Shown here piece after piece: positions 10,061 to 18,722 of a DNA stretch of 64,000 bases. Within the stretch, counting starts at the first letter, position 1. The number at the start of each line of letters is the position of its first letter. Source of the DNA: Achromobacter spanius (GTDB taxonomy: Bacteria; Pseudomonadota; Gammaproteobacteria; Burkholderiales; Burkholderiaceae_B). Where the stretch lies: positions 3,782,001-3,846,000 of the forward strand of contig NZ_CP025030.1 in NCBI RefSeq assembly GCF_002812705.1, written 5' to 3'. Position numbers and translations under genes: made by a program. Below the pieces are notes generated by a model that saw only the letters and a program-made list of their open reading frames with translations, was not told the DNA's origin and searched no databases.

Positions 10061-10845
10061 AGCACATCAGTTCCCGCGAGAACCCGGCCGTCAAGGCGCT
10101 GGCCAAGCTGGCCGGTACGGCCGGCAAGCGCGGCGCGCCCGTCCTGCTTGATGGCGTGCACCTGTGCCAAGCCTGGTTGCAACACCATGGCGCGCCCGAT
10201 CAAGCGATTTTCGATGTTGATCGCCTGTCACAACCCGATCTTGCCGCGCTTGCCGCCGCTGTGCCCGATGAGCGCTGCCTGGCGTTGGACGCGCGCTTGA
10301 TGCAATCGTTGGCCAGCGTGGAAAGCGGGCAGGGCGTGGCGTTTCTGGTGACCCCGCCCATTCTGGACATGCCGGTCACCGTGGAAGAAAACTGCGTGCT
10401 GTTCGATCGTATCCAGGACCCCGGCAACGTCGGCACCTTGTTGCGCACGTGCGCCGCCGCCGGTGTGAAGCGTGTGTTCCTGGCAACCGGCACGGCCGCT
10501 GCCTGGTCGCCGAAAGTCTTGCGCAGCGGGCAGGGCGCCCATTTTTCGCTGTCTATCCACGAACACGTTGATCTGACGGATCTGCTTGCGCAGTTGCGGG
10601 TGCCATTGGTAGCCACGGCCCTGGACGGCGCGCAAAACCTGTATTCCGGTGCCCTGCCGCAACGGTGCGCATGGGTCTTCGGGCATGAAGGCCAAGGCGT
10701 GGCGCCAGCGCTGCTGGCGGCGGCCAGCCTTAAAGTCTGCATCCCGCATGACATGGACGCCGTTGAATCGTTGAATGTCGGCGCGGCCGCCGCGGTTTGC
10801 CTGTTCGAGCAGCGCCGTCAGGCGCTGGCCTCCCCAGCTCACTGA
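10057..10845 (+). CDS. SpoU/TrmH-family RNA 2'-O-methyltransferase
   Basis: Predicted SAM-dependent 2'-O-ribose methyltransferase of rRNA or tRNA. The 262-residue protein has an N-terminal substrate-binding part ([10 protein letters not shown], typical of RlmB-like proteins) and the SPOUT knot: motif 1 [14 protein letters not shown], motif 2 [10 protein letters not shown], and motif 3 [17 protein letters not shown]. It starts in an ATGA overlap with rnhB, ending the lpx operon. The exact RNA target cannot be decided from sequence alone; RlmB or a paralogue is plausible. Confidence 0.9.
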   Translation: MKHISSRENPAVKALAKLAGTAGKRGAPVLLDGVHLCQAWLQHHGAPDQAIFDVDRLSQPDLAALAAAVPDERCLALDARLMQSLASVESGQGVAFLVTPPILDMPVTVEENCVLFDRIQDPGNVGTLLRTCAAAGVKRVFLATGTAAAWSPKVLRSGQGAHFSLSIHEHVDLTDLLAQLRVPLVATALDGAQNLYSGALPQRCAWVFGHEGQGVAPALLAAASLKVCIPHDMDAVESLNVGAAAAVCLFEQRRQALASPAH

Positions 10846-10866
10846 CAAGGCGCGCTGACAAAGCGC
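10842..10866 (+). repeat. 13-base tandem duplication across the stop codon
   Basis: CTGACAAGGCGCG is followed directly by CTGACAAAGCGC, a second copy with one mismatch. The TGA inside the first copy is the stop codon of the methyltransferase gene. It belongs to a recurrent pattern of short tandem repeats at gene ends in this window. Confidence 0.7.
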
Positions 10867-10965
10867 AATCCCGCACCGCCATCATGGAAACTGTCGCGAC
10901 GCGGCATGTTTTGTAAAAGCCTGTCGTACTCATATACTTCACGCTTTTGCAAATCCGAGGTGGCT

Positions 10966-11394
10966 ATGGCGTCATCGCTGTTTCATAGATTTCAGGCGCG
11001 CGTTACGCGCAGGGCGCAGGGCCTGCTGCTGGCGTCTTGCGTGGTTGGGCTGGCGGGATGCATGTCGGTCAGTACGCAGAAGATCGGCATGGTGCCCGTG
11101 GCGGCGGCAGATCCCGTCTACACGATTCAACTGTCCAGGATGGTCATTGCGTCGTTGCCGAACGAAAGCAGCGTAACGCTGCGTTCGGGCTCGCAATGGC
11201 GCCGTGTGGGTGCCCTGCCGCAAGGCGATGTCTATCGCGCCCAGGACGGCTTGTTCACGATTCAAACCCGGCGTCAGGGCGAGGCCTATCTGGTTGCCTC
11301 GTCTGGCCGACTGCTCGGTTTTTATTTGCCGGGCGAAAGCGCATACCTGCCGCTTACTCGTCCTGTCACCTTGCCCGTGGAGATGCGTCAATGA
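10966..11394 (+). CDS. Uncharacterised lipoprotein
   Basis: Function not recognised. ATG 10966 follows GAGG (10957-10960) and gives 142 residues; an in-frame extension to 10906 lacks support. The N-terminus is a lipoprotein signal peptide with a lipobox (LAGC, cysteine near residue 29), preceded by basic residues. The mature part (about 110 residues) is beta-rich, with pairs such as LRSGSQWRRVG and GLFTIQTRRQGEAYLVASSGRLLGFYLPGE. It overlaps the next lipoprotein gene by ATGA, so the two are probably made together and may act together in the envelope. Confidence 0.8.
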   Translation: MASSLFHRFQARVTRRAQGLLLASCVVGLAGCMSVSTQKIGMVPVAAADPVYTIQLSRMVIASLPNESSVTLRSGSQWRRVGALPQGDVYRAQDGLFTIQTRRQGEAYLVASSGRLLGFYLPGESAYLPLTRPVTLPVEMRQ

Positions 11395-11861
11395 AATCGT
11401 GGTTCAAAGGCCTGGCGGCAACCGCCATCGTGACCGTGCTGGCGGGTTGCGCCGGCGGCAAGTATGAAGCGCTGCAAGGCAGCATCCCGCCCATTGCCCA
11501 GGGTAATGGCCGCATCTATTTCTATCAGCCGCAGCCGACCAATCTGGCAGCCGCGCAGCAAAAGATGCGCGTCAATGGCGAAGTGGTCGGGCGCAACAAG
11601 CCGGGCGCGTTTTTCTTTGTTGACCGGCCCGCCGGCAGCTACGTCGTGACCAACCTGTATTGGACCGGCGACGGCGTGAGCTTCATGCTGGACCCCGGCC
11701 AGACGCGCTATATCCGAGTCATGGCCGAGGTGTATGGCGCCACGGGAGCCGTGGGCAAATTGTCGATGCACTTGGTTGATCCACCCGAATTGGCGGAAAA
11801 CGAAATGCGCGGCCTGCGCTATTGGGGAGCCGCCAGCCCAGAACGGGTGCCAGGCCTGTAA
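11391..11861 (+). CDS. DUF2846-like lipoprotein
   Basis: A 156-residue lipoprotein. MKSWFKGLAATAIVTVLAGC is a clear type II signal peptide with the lipid-carrying Cys at residue 20. The mature domain has the features of DUF2846 proteins: GRIYFYQPQP, VNGEVVGRNKPGAFFFVDRPAGSYVV and LDPGQTRYIRV. Such proteins are small envelope lipoproteins, often of unknown role. Its start overlaps the stop of the preceding lipoprotein gene. The assignment rests on pattern recall of the domain. Confidence 0.8.
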   Translation: MKSWFKGLAATAIVTVLAGCAGGKYEALQGSIPPIAQGNGRIYFYQPQPTNLAAAQQKMRVNGEVVGRNKPGAFFFVDRPAGSYVVTNLYWTGDGVSFMLDPGQTRYIRVMAEVYGATGAVGKLSMHLVDPPELAENEMRGLRYWGAASPERVPGL

Positions 11862-11898
11862 GGCCCGGCGCTCAATTTGTTCTGCCCGCTCACACCGC

Positions 11899-12726
11899 TC
11901 AACCCCGATCCAGCCCCACTTCCTGCAGCACCGTCGTGGCGATCTCTTCGATCGACTTGGTGGTGCTGGACAGCCACGAAATGCCCTCGCGGCGCATCAT
12001 GCGTTCGGCTTCCGCCACTTCGTAACGGCACTGCTCAAGTTGCGAATAGCGGCTGTTGGGGCGGCGTTCGTTGCGGACTTCGGCCAAGCGTTCGGGCTGG
12101 ATGGACAAGCCAAACAGCTTGCCGCGGTGCGGCGCGATGGTCGAGGGCAGGGTGCCGCGTTCGAAGTCATCAGGCGTCAGCGGGAAGTTGGCCGCCTTGA
12201 TGGCGTACTGCATGGCCAGGTACAGGCTGGTGGGCGTCTTGCCGCAGCGGGACACGCCCACCAGGATGACGTCGGCCTGGTCCAGTTGATTCACGAACTG
12301 GCCATCGTCATGCGCCAGGCTGAAGTTGATGGCGTCGATTCGGTTGCGGTATTTTTCCGAATTGGCCTGCATGTGCGAGCGGCCGATGGAGTGGCTGGAC
12401 TTCAAGCCCAGCGCCTGCTCGATATGGCTGACGAAGGTGCCGAACAGGTCCATGAAAATGCCGTTCGCCTGGCGAACACGCGCCAGGATCTCGGGGTTGA
12501 CCAGGGTGCTGAACACAATGGGCGGCACGCCGGCTTCAAGCGCGCTGCGGTCGATGCGCATGGCGACCTCGGCCGCCTTCTCCAGCGTGTCGACAAAGGG
12601 CAGCCGGATGGGCTTGAATTCCACCTCTTCGAACTGGGACAGCACCGACTGGCTGAAGGTCTCGGCGGTGATGCCGGTACTGTCGGAAACGATGTATACC
12701 GTGCGTGCGATCGGGGTAGATGTCAT
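11899..12726 (-). CDS. ppsR: PEP synthase regulatory protein (bifunctional kinase/phosphorylase)
   Basis: ADP-dependent kinase and Pi-dependent pyrophosphorylase that inactivates and reactivates PEP synthase by phosphorylating a threonine near the catalytic histidine. The 275-residue DUF299 protein begins VYIVSDSTGITAETF and carries the P-loop-like GVSRCGKTPTSLYLA in its C-terminal half. It is divergent from ppsA with about 180 bases between, the arrangement typical for regulator and target. The family assignment is secure. Confidence 0.95.
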   Translation of the reverse strand: MTSTPIARTVYIVSDSTGITAETFSQSVLSQFEEVEFKPIRLPFVDTLEKAAEVAMRIDRSALEAGVPPIVFSTLVNPEILARVRQANGIFMDLFGTFVSHIEQALGLKSSHSIGRSHMQANSEKYRNRIDAINFSLAHDDGQFVNQLDQADVILVGVSRCGKTPTSLYLAMQYAIKAANFPLTPDDFERGTLPSTIAPHRGKLFGLSIQPERLAEVRNERRPNSRYSQLEQCRYEVAEAERMMRREGISWLSSTTKSIEEIATTVLQEVGLDRG

Positions 12727-12906
12727 GTGTAAAAAATTCCAACCAGTCAGATAGCCGAGGGTACTCCACCGAGTACAATCAGGCCCCTATAAGTCACCCC
12801 AAGGGCGGTCCAAGGCCAGTTTGGTCAGCGTCTGAAAAAGCGGATTTTTCCGCCGATTCGTGCTTTGACCTAACTCGCTTTCATTCCATTGTAAAAGGTG
12901 ACTTCA

Positions 12907-15273
12907 ATGTCGTACGTTGTTTTGTTCGAGCAGCTCCGCATGACGGACGTGGACTCGGTAGGAGGCAAGAACGCATCACTAGGCGAAATGATCAGCCAGC
13001 TGTCTGGCGCGGGTGTCCGCGTACCGGGCGGCTTTGCCACGACCGCCGACGCTTTCCGCGATTTTCTGAAGGCCTCGGGCCTGGATCAGCGCATTGCTGA
13101 ACGCCTGACGACGCTGAACCCCGAAGACGTGCGCGAGCTGGCCAACGCCGGCGCGCAGATCCGCCAATGGATCGTCGAAGCGCCGTTCTCGGCTGAATTC
13201 GAAGCACAAATCCGTGCAGCCTTTGCCAAGCTCGATGCTGACGGCAAGGGCTCGTTTGCCGTGCGCTCGTCCGCCACGGCGGAAGACCTGCCCGACGCGT
13301 CCTTCGCCGGCCAGCAGGAAACCTTCCTGAACGTTGTGGGCATCGATGACGTGCTGGACAAGATCCGCCACGTGTTCGCGTCGCTGTACAACGACCGCGC
13401 CATTTCCTATCGCGTGCACAAGGGCTACGCCCACGCCGACGTCGCCCTGTCGGCCGGCATCCAGCGCATGGTGCGTTCCGACAAGGGCAGCGCCGGCGTC
13501 ATGTTCACCATCGACACCGAATCGGGCTTTGAAGACGTTGTGTTCATCACGTCGTCCTACGGCCTGGGCGAAACCGTGGTGCAAGGCGCGGTCAACCCCG
13601 ACGAGTTCTACGTCTTCAAGCCCACGCTGGCCCAAGGCAAGTTCCCGATCGTTGGCCGCCGCATCGGTTCCAAGCTGATCAAGATGGAATTCGACCCGGA
13701 GCGTCCGGAAGGCCGCGCCGTGCGTACCGTTGACGTGCCCGTGTCCGAGCGCAACCGCTATTCGCTGACCGACGACGAGGTCAATGAACTGGCCCGCTAC
13801 GCCGTCATCATCGAAAAGCACTACAAGCGCCCGATGGACATCGAGTGGGGCCGTGATGGGGTCGACGGCAAGATCTACATCCTGCAAGCGCGCCCGGAAA
13901 CGGTGAAGTCGCAGCAAGGCGTGAACGATGTGCAGCAACGTTACCGCCTGAAGGCCACCGGCCAGGTCCTGATCACCGGCCGCGCAATCGGCCAGAAGAT
14001 CGGCGCCGGCCCGGTCCGCGTGGTGGGCGACATCTCCGACATGGACAAGGTCCAGCCGGGCGACGTGCTGGTCACCGACATGACGGATCCCAACTGGGAA
14101 CCCGTGATGAAGCGTGCCGCGGCCATCGTGACGAACCGTGGCGGCCGTACCTGCCACGCCGCGATCATCGCGCGCGAACTGGGCATTCCGGCGGTGGTGG
14201 GTTGCGGTAACGCCACTGACCTGCTGAAGGAAGGCCAGGCTGTGACCGTGTCTTGCGCGGAAGGCGACGAAGGCCGCATCTATGACGGCCTGATCGAAAC
14301 CGAAGTGGAAGAAGTGCGCCGTGGCGAAATGCCCGCCATCGATCTGAAGATCATGATGAACGTGGGCAACCCGCAACTGGCGTTCGACTTCGCGCAGATT
14401 CCAAACGGCGGCGTCGGTCTGGCGCGCCTGGAATTCATCATCAACAACAACATCGGCATCCACCCGAAGGCAGTCCTGGACTACCCGAACGTGGACGGCG
14501 AACTGAAGAAGGCCGTGGAATCGGCCGCTCGTGGGCACGCCAGCCCGCGCGCGTTCTTCGTCGAGAAGATGGCGGAAGGCGTGGCGACGATTGCCGCCGC
14601 GTTCTACCCCAAGCCGGTCATCGTGCGCATGTCGGACTTCAAGTCCAACGAATACCGCAAGCTGGTGGGCGGTTCGCGCTACGAGCCCGAGGAAGAGAAC
14701 CCGATGCTGGGCTTCCGTGGCGCATCGCGCTACATCGCCGAGGACTTCGCCGAGTGCTTCCGCATGGAATGCGAAGCGCTGAAGAAGGTCCGCGACGACA
14801 TGGGCCTGACCAACGTTGAAATCATGGTGCCGTTCGTGCGCACGCTGGGTCAGGCCGAAAAGGTTGTGAACCTGCTGGCCAAGCACGGCCTGGCGCGCGG
14901 TGAAAACGGCCTGAAGCTGATCATGATGTGCGAAGTGCCGTCCAACGCCATCCTGGCCGACGAATTCCTGCAATTCTTCGACGGCTTCTCGATCGGTTCC
15001 AACGACATGACTCAGCTCACGCTGGGCCTGGACCGCGATTCCGGCATGGAGCTCCTGGCCGCCGACTTCGACGAACGCGACGAAGCCGTGAAGTTCATGC
15101 TGCGCCGCGCGATCAAGGCATGCCTGGCCGCCAACAAGTACGTGGGTATCTGCGGGCAAGGCCCCAGCGACCATCCGGACTTCGCGCAGTGGTTGAAGGA
15201 CGAGGGCATCCTGTCGATGTCGCTCAACCCGGATACCGTTGTCGACACCTGGCAGCGCCTGGCCAAGCAATAA
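12907..15273 (+). CDS. ppsA: Phosphoenolpyruvate synthase
   Basis: Makes PEP from pyruvate, ATP and water for gluconeogenesis. The ATP-grasp domain (about residues 1-350) contains [30 protein letters not shown] and [15 protein letters not shown]. The swivelling phosphohistidine domain has GGRTCHAAI with His417, and its adjacent Thr415 is the usual PpsR target. The C-terminal PEP/pyruvate barrel ends with [10 protein letters not shown], with the catalytic Cys749. ATG 12907 is preferred over GTG 12898 because AAAGGTG (12894-12900) sits seven bases before it. This gives 788 residues, close to E. coli PpsA. A strong terminator follows. Confidence 0.97.
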   Translation: MSYVVLFEQLRMTDVDSVGGKNASLGEMISQLSGAGVRVPGGFATTADAFRDFLKASGLDQRIAERLTTLNPEDVRELANAGAQIRQWIVEAPFSAEFEAQIRAAFAKLDADGKGSFAVRSSATAEDLPDASFAGQQETFLNVVGIDDVLDKIRHVFASLYNDRAISYRVHKGYAHADVALSAGIQRMVRSDKGSAGVMFTIDTESGFEDVVFITSSYGLGETVVQGAVNPDEFYVFKPTLAQGKFPIVGRRIGSKLIKMEFDPERPEGRAVRTVDVPVSERNRYSLTDDEVNELARYAVIIEKHYKRPMDIEWGRDGVDGKIYILQARPETVKSQQGVNDVQQRYRLKATGQVLITGRAIGQKIGAGPVRVVGDISDMDKVQPGDVLVTDMTDPNWEPVMKRAAAIVTNRGGRTCHAAIIARELGIPAVVGCGNATDLLKEGQAVTVSCAEGDEGRIYDGLIETEVEEVRRGEMPAIDLKIMMNVGNPQLAFDFAQIPNGGVGLARLEFIINNNIGIHPKAVLDYPNVDGELKKAVESAARGHASPRAFFVEKMAEGVATIAAAFYPKPVIVRMSDFKSNEYRKLVGGSRYEPEEENPMLGFRGASRYIAEDFAECFRMECEALKKVRDDMGLTNVEIMVPFVRTLGQAEKVVNLLAKHGLARGENGLKLIMMCEVPSNAILADEFLQFFDGFSIGSNDMTQLTLGLDRDSGMELLAADFDERDEAVKFMLRRAIKACLAANKYVGICGQGPSDHPDFAQWLKDEGILSMSLNPDTVVDTWQRLAKQ

Positions 15274-15297
15274 GCGGCTGGCGGTTCCAACAAAAAA

Positions 15298-15327
15298 CCC
15301 CGCGTCCGATCAGGACGCGGGGTTTTT
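15298..15327 (+). terminator. Rho-independent terminator after ppsA, probably bidirectional
   Basis: A perfect 10-bp stem (CCCCGCGTCC, 15298-15307, with GGACGCGGGG, 15313-15322) and a 5-base loop are followed by TTTTT. Six adenines precede the left arm, so it can also end transcription of the opposite-strand gene coming from the right. Confidence 0.93.
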
Positions 15328-15333
15328 GCTTGT

Positions 15334-15364
15334 GGGCGCGAAGAACGGGCGCGAAGAACGGGCG
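15334..15364 (+). repeat. 13-base tandem repeat, 2.4 copies, just after a stop codon
   Basis: GGGCGCGAAGAAC occurs twice without mismatch (15334-15346, 15347-15359), followed by GGGCG. It ends five bases from the stop codon of the minus-strand AraC/methyltransferase gene and begins seven bases after the ppsA terminator. Confidence 0.85.
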
Positions 15365-15368
15365 TGTA

Positions 15369-16244
15369 CTAGGCCGCTTTCATTTCACGCGCGATCAATT
15401 CGCGCTTGCGGTCGATGCCCCAGCGGTAACCCGCCATCGACCCGTCGGTGCGCACCACGCGGTGGCACGGAATGGCCAGGGCGATGTTGTTGGTGGCGCA
15501 GGCGCGGGCCACCGCGCGTACGGCGCGGGGCGCGCCGATGCGTTCGGCCACCTGCGTGTACGTGGCCGTCGTGCCCACCGGAATGTCGCGCAGCGCTTCC
15601 CACACACGGCGCTGAAAGGCGGTGCCGCGCACGTCCAGCGGCAGGTCCAGCCCGCGCGACGGGTCTTCGACGAAACTCACCACGGCGGCCACCCAGGTTT
15701 CGAATTCAGCGTCCGCGCCGATCAGGCGCGCGGCCTTGAAGCGGTCTTGCAGGTTGCGAACCAATTGTTCGGGGTCGACGTCCAGCGATATGTCGCAGAT
15801 GCCCGTGCCCGTGGCCGCCACCAACAGCGCGCCCAGCGAACATTGCGCCACGGCGAAACGGATGTCGATGCCCGCGCCGTTCTTTCGAAAGGCGGTGGGG
15901 GTCATGCCCAGGATGGCGGGGGCGGCTTCGTAGAACCGTCCGCTGGAGTTGAAGCCAGCGTCGTACATGGCGTCGGTGACGCTGGCGCTGGTTTCCAGTT
16001 GTTGGCGCGCCCGGGCGGCGCGCAGCGCGTTGGCGTAGGCCTTGGGCGTAATCCCCGTGGCCGCCTTGAACACGCGGTGAAAGTGAAAGCGGCTCATGCC
16101 GGCCTGTTCGGCCAGCGTGGTCAGGTCGGGCGGCTGCTCGGCCTCCAGGGCGCGGCAGGCGCGTTCGACCACGCTGGCGTGTTGCTTGCTTAACAAGGCG
16201 GCGGTGGATTGCTGTGTGCTCGAGAGGGCTGCGGCGGGGCTCAT
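15369..16244 (-). CDS. AraC-type regulator fused to O6-methylguanine-DNA methyltransferase
   Basis: An Ada-like protein of 291 residues. Residues about 20-110 are an AraC-type DNA-binding domain (two helix-turn-helix units; LTTLAEQAGMSRFHFHRVFK and VTDAMYDAGF). Residues about 130-285 are the alkyltransferase, with active-site Cys260 in IPCHRVV and the DNA-binding YTQVAERIGAPRAVRAVA. The N-terminal phosphotriester-repair domain of classical Ada (with its metal-bound Cys) is absent. The start at 16244 is chosen for the CAGGAGT sequence before it; an extension to 16316 is unlikely. It would repair O6-alkylguanine and may regulate transcription. Confidence 0.92.
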   Translation of the reverse strand: MSPAAALSSTQQSTAALLSKQHASVVERACRALEAEQPPDLTTLAEQAGMSRFHFHRVFKAATGITPKAYANALRAARARQQLETSASVTDAMYDAGFNSSGRFYEAAPAILGMTPTAFRKNGAGIDIRFAVAQCSLGALLVAATGTGICDISLDVDPEQLVRNLQDRFKAARLIGADAEFETWVAAVVSFVEDPSRGLDLPLDVRGTAFQRRVWEALRDIPVGTTATYTQVAERIGAPRAVRAVARACATNNIALAIPCHRVVRTDGSMAGYRWGIDRKRELIAREMKAA

Positions 16245-16338
16245 CGATGACTCCTGACATGCGCGTAATGGATTGCGCTTTAGGTTCATGGTCTCAGGTG
16301 CCGTCCAGCCCCGCACTCCGGATGTTGCGCGCGGCCGC

Positions 16339-17076
16339 TCAGGCGGGCGCGTAGGCGTCCAGGAAACGGCGCAGCAGCCCGCCCGCCACGGGGGTCGCGC
16401 GCACGTTTGCCGTCAAGTCGGGCATGTCCAGGTTTTCGGCGGCGTAACGGCGACTGTAGCGGTCCAGGTGGGCGCGCACAAAATCAGGGCCGAATTCGGG
16501 ATGGAACTGGGTGGAAAAGACGTTGCGGCCGATGCGGATCATCTGGTGCTCGTCCAGGTCCGAGCGCGCCAGCACGGCCGAGCCGGGGGGCGGTTGCAGC
16601 ACGGTCTGGGCATGCAGCATCTGCGCGGGGAAGGTGCGGGGCAGGCCGGCCAACAGCTTGTCGCCGGAGGCGGTGGGCAGCAGTTCGACGGTTTGCGTGC
16701 CGACTTCGCGGCCCGCCGGGTTGTAGCCCACCTTGCCGCCCAGCGCATACGCCAGCAACTGGTGGCCGTAGCACACGCCGAACATGGGTAGTTCAGCGGC
16801 AGCGGCGTCGCGCAGCCAGGCGGCGGTGTCTTCGCTCCAGGGTTCCTTGTCCGTGACCATGGCGGGCGAACCCGTGATCAGCGCGGCGCGGTAGTGGGCG
16901 GGGGGCTGGGGCCGTTGGCCCTCGTGTACGGAGACGATTTCGACGGCGTCGGCGGCCAGTCCGGCCGCTTCTTTCAATTGTTCGGCATAGCCGCCGAACT
17001 GGCTTTTAAGCATGTCTTCCGGATCGCCGGTGTGCAGGATCAAGACGGGCAGGGCAGGGGATATTGCAGCGGTCAT
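16339..17076 (-). CDS. Class I glutamine amidotransferase (GuaA-like domain alone)
   Basis: A 245-residue stand-alone glutamine amidotransferase. The nucleophile Cys102 is in MFGVCYGHQLLAYALGG and the His192-Glu194 pair is in FHPEF, so the catalytic triad is complete. The domain resembles the amidotransferase part of GMP synthase, but no synthetase domain is present. Related proteins hydrolyse gamma-glutamyl compounds (for example PuuD-like or YfeJ-like proteins), so the true substrate is open. It lies 94 bases upstream of the Ada-like gene on the same strand and could be cotranscribed with it. Confidence 0.85.
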   Translation of the reverse strand: MTAAISPALPVLILHTGDPEDMLKSQFGGYAEQLKEAAGLAADAVEIVSVHEGQRPQPPAHYRAALITGSPAMVTDKEPWSEDTAAWLRDAAAAELPMFGVCYGHQLLAYALGGKVGYNPAGREVGTQTVELLPTASGDKLLAGLPRTFPAQMLHAQTVLQPPPGSAVLARSDLDEHQMIRIGRNVFSTQFHPEFGPDFVRAHLDRYSRRYAAENLDMPDLTANVRATPVAGGLLRRFLDAYAPA

Positions 17077-17244
17077 GGATAGGTGTGCTTGGAATAGGCC
17101 GACGCGGGCAATCCGGGTGGGACCGGCGCGTCAGGGCACATCATAATCCAGCGCAAACTTTCTTGATGGCGGCTGCCTTACCGTTGCGTCCCGGAAATAC
17201 GTACAATCCGCACACGACTCATCCTTTCGGGCGGCATTACAACT

Positions 17245-17682
17245 ATGTGGATCTGGCTGGGACTGGCCGCGCTGGCCCTTATTGGGGAATTGGCGACGGG
17301 TACTTTCTATCTGCTGCTGGTGGCCTTGGGCCTGGCAGCCGCCGGGGCCGCCGCCTGGTTCGGCAGTGGCCTGGAATGGCAATTGGTGGCGTGCGGCGTG
17401 GTGTTGCTGCTGGGCTTGCTGGTGTTGCGCAAGACGCGCGTGCTGAAAAAGCGTGAAGTCAATTCCGCGCGCAACGCCGACGTGAATCTGGATATCGGCC
17501 AGACGGTTTCCGTGGAATCGTGGTCCGAACACGGCACCACCCGCGTCTGGTATCGCGGCGCCCATTGGCAGGCCGAACTGGCGCCGGGGCAAACGCCCGC
17601 CGCCGGCGAATACATCATTACCGAACTGCGCGGCTCGACTCTGGTGCTGACGCCCATGGGCGCGCCGGGTACGGCAAGGTAG
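17245..17682 (+). CDS. NfeD-family membrane protein
   Basis: A 145-residue short NfeD (NfeD1b type). Two to three membrane segments occupy residues 1-62. A soluble OB-fold domain follows (about 80-140: NLDIGQTVSVESW, YRGAHWQAEL, YIITELRGSTLVLTP). NfeD proteins are partners of SPFH/stomatin proteins, and here the SPFH gene starts 88 bases downstream, as with E. coli ybbJ-qmcA. The likely role is membrane microdomain organisation or membrane-protein quality control. No separate protease domain is present. Confidence 0.9.
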   Translation: MWIWLGLAALALIGELATGTFYLLLVALGLAAAGAAAWFGSGLEWQLVACGVVLLLGLLVLRKTRVLKKREVNSARNADVNLDIGQTVSVESWSEHGTTRVWYRGAHWQAELAPGQTPAAGEYIITELRGSTLVLTPMGAPGTAR

Positions 17683-17770
17683 AACCGGATCGCGCCATGC
17701 GCGGTCCGCAAGGCGCTCTTGGCTTCTGGCCGGAGCGCCATCGCATTTACTCCAGGAGAGGTTCCAAATC

Positions 17771-18697
17771 ATGATCGATACATCCACTATCGTCCTGCTC
17801 GTTGTTGTCGCGCTGGCGGTCCTGATCGTTATCAAGTCGATTGCCATCGTGCCCCAACAGCATGCTTGGGTGGTCGAGCGCCTGGGTAAGTTCGACCGCG
17901 TCCTGTCGCCCGGCGCGGGCTTTGTCATCCCCTTCATCGAGCGCGTGTCCTACAAGCATTCGCTGAAGGAAATCCCGCTGGACGTGCCCAGCCAGGTTTG
18001 CATCACGCGCGACAACACGCAGTTGCAGGTTGACGGCGTGCTGTACTTCCAGGTGACTGACCCGATGCGCGCGTCGTACGGTTCGTCGAACTACATCTCG
18101 GCCATCACGCAGTTGGCGCAAACCACCTTGCGTTCGGTCATCGGCAAGATGGAACTGGACCGCACCTTTGAAGAGCGCGACTCCATCAACAGCAACATCG
18201 TGTCGTCGCTGGACGAAGCCGCGCTGAACTGGGGCGTGAAGGTGCTGCGCTACGAGATCAAGGACTTGACGCCGCCCAACGAGATCCTGCGTTCGATGCA
18301 GGCGCAGATTACCGCCGAACGTGAAAAGCGCGCGCTGATCGCGGCCTCGGAAGGCCGCCGCCAGGAACAGATCAACATCGCCACCGGCGAACGCGAAGCC
18401 GCCATTGCACGTTCGGAAGGCGAGAAGCAGGCCCAGATCAACCAGGCGCAAGGTGAAGCCGCCGCGGTGCTGGCCATTGCCGAAGCCACCGCCAAGGCGA
18501 TTACGCAGGTGGCCGACGCCGTGCGTCAGCCGGGCGGCATGGAAGCCGTCAACCTGAAGGTGGCCGAGCGCTACGTCGAAGCGTTCGCCAATGTGGCCAA
18601 GGAAGGCAACACGCTGATCCTGCCGGCCAACATGTCGGACGTGGGCGGCATGATCGCCTCGGCCATGACCATCGTGAAAGCCACGCGCAACACCTGA
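17771..18697 (+). CDS. SPFH/stomatin-like membrane protein (QmcA type)
   Basis: A 308-residue SPFH protein. One N-terminal membrane segment (residues 5-27) is followed by the SPFH/Band 7 domain (about 28-190: VERLGKFDRVLSPG, DVPSQVCITRDN). A coiled-coil Glu/Ala-rich region (about 175-250) contains repeats such as EGEKQAQINQAQGEAA. It closely resembles QmcA and mitochondrial stomatin-like protein 2. A GGAGAGG ribosome binding site (17755-17761) precedes ATG 17771. It forms an operon with nfeD and probably assembles into large membrane rings. Confidence 0.92.
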   Translation: MIDTSTIVLLVVVALAVLIVIKSIAIVPQQHAWVVERLGKFDRVLSPGAGFVIPFIERVSYKHSLKEIPLDVPSQVCITRDNTQLQVDGVLYFQVTDPMRASYGSSNYISAITQLAQTTLRSVIGKMELDRTFEERDSINSNIVSSLDEAALNWGVKVLRYEIKDLTPPNEILRSMQAQITAEREKRALIAASEGRRQEQINIATGEREAAIARSEGEKQAQINQAQGEAAAVLAIAEATAKAITQVADAVRQPGGMEAVNLKVAERYVEAFANVAKEGNTLILPANMSDVGGMIASAMTIVKATRNT

Positions 18698-18722
18698 CCC
18701 CGCGCTTCGCGGCGCGCCACCC

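Noticed and set aside
11734..12732. Plus-strand frame of 332 codons opposite ppsR
   Set aside because: Antisense of the well-supported ppsR gene with no domain of its own.
12979..15270. Minus-strand open frame of about 763 codons opposite ppsA
   Set aside because: Antisense shadow of ppsA, composition dominated by His/Arg/Val/Gly, no recognisable domain.
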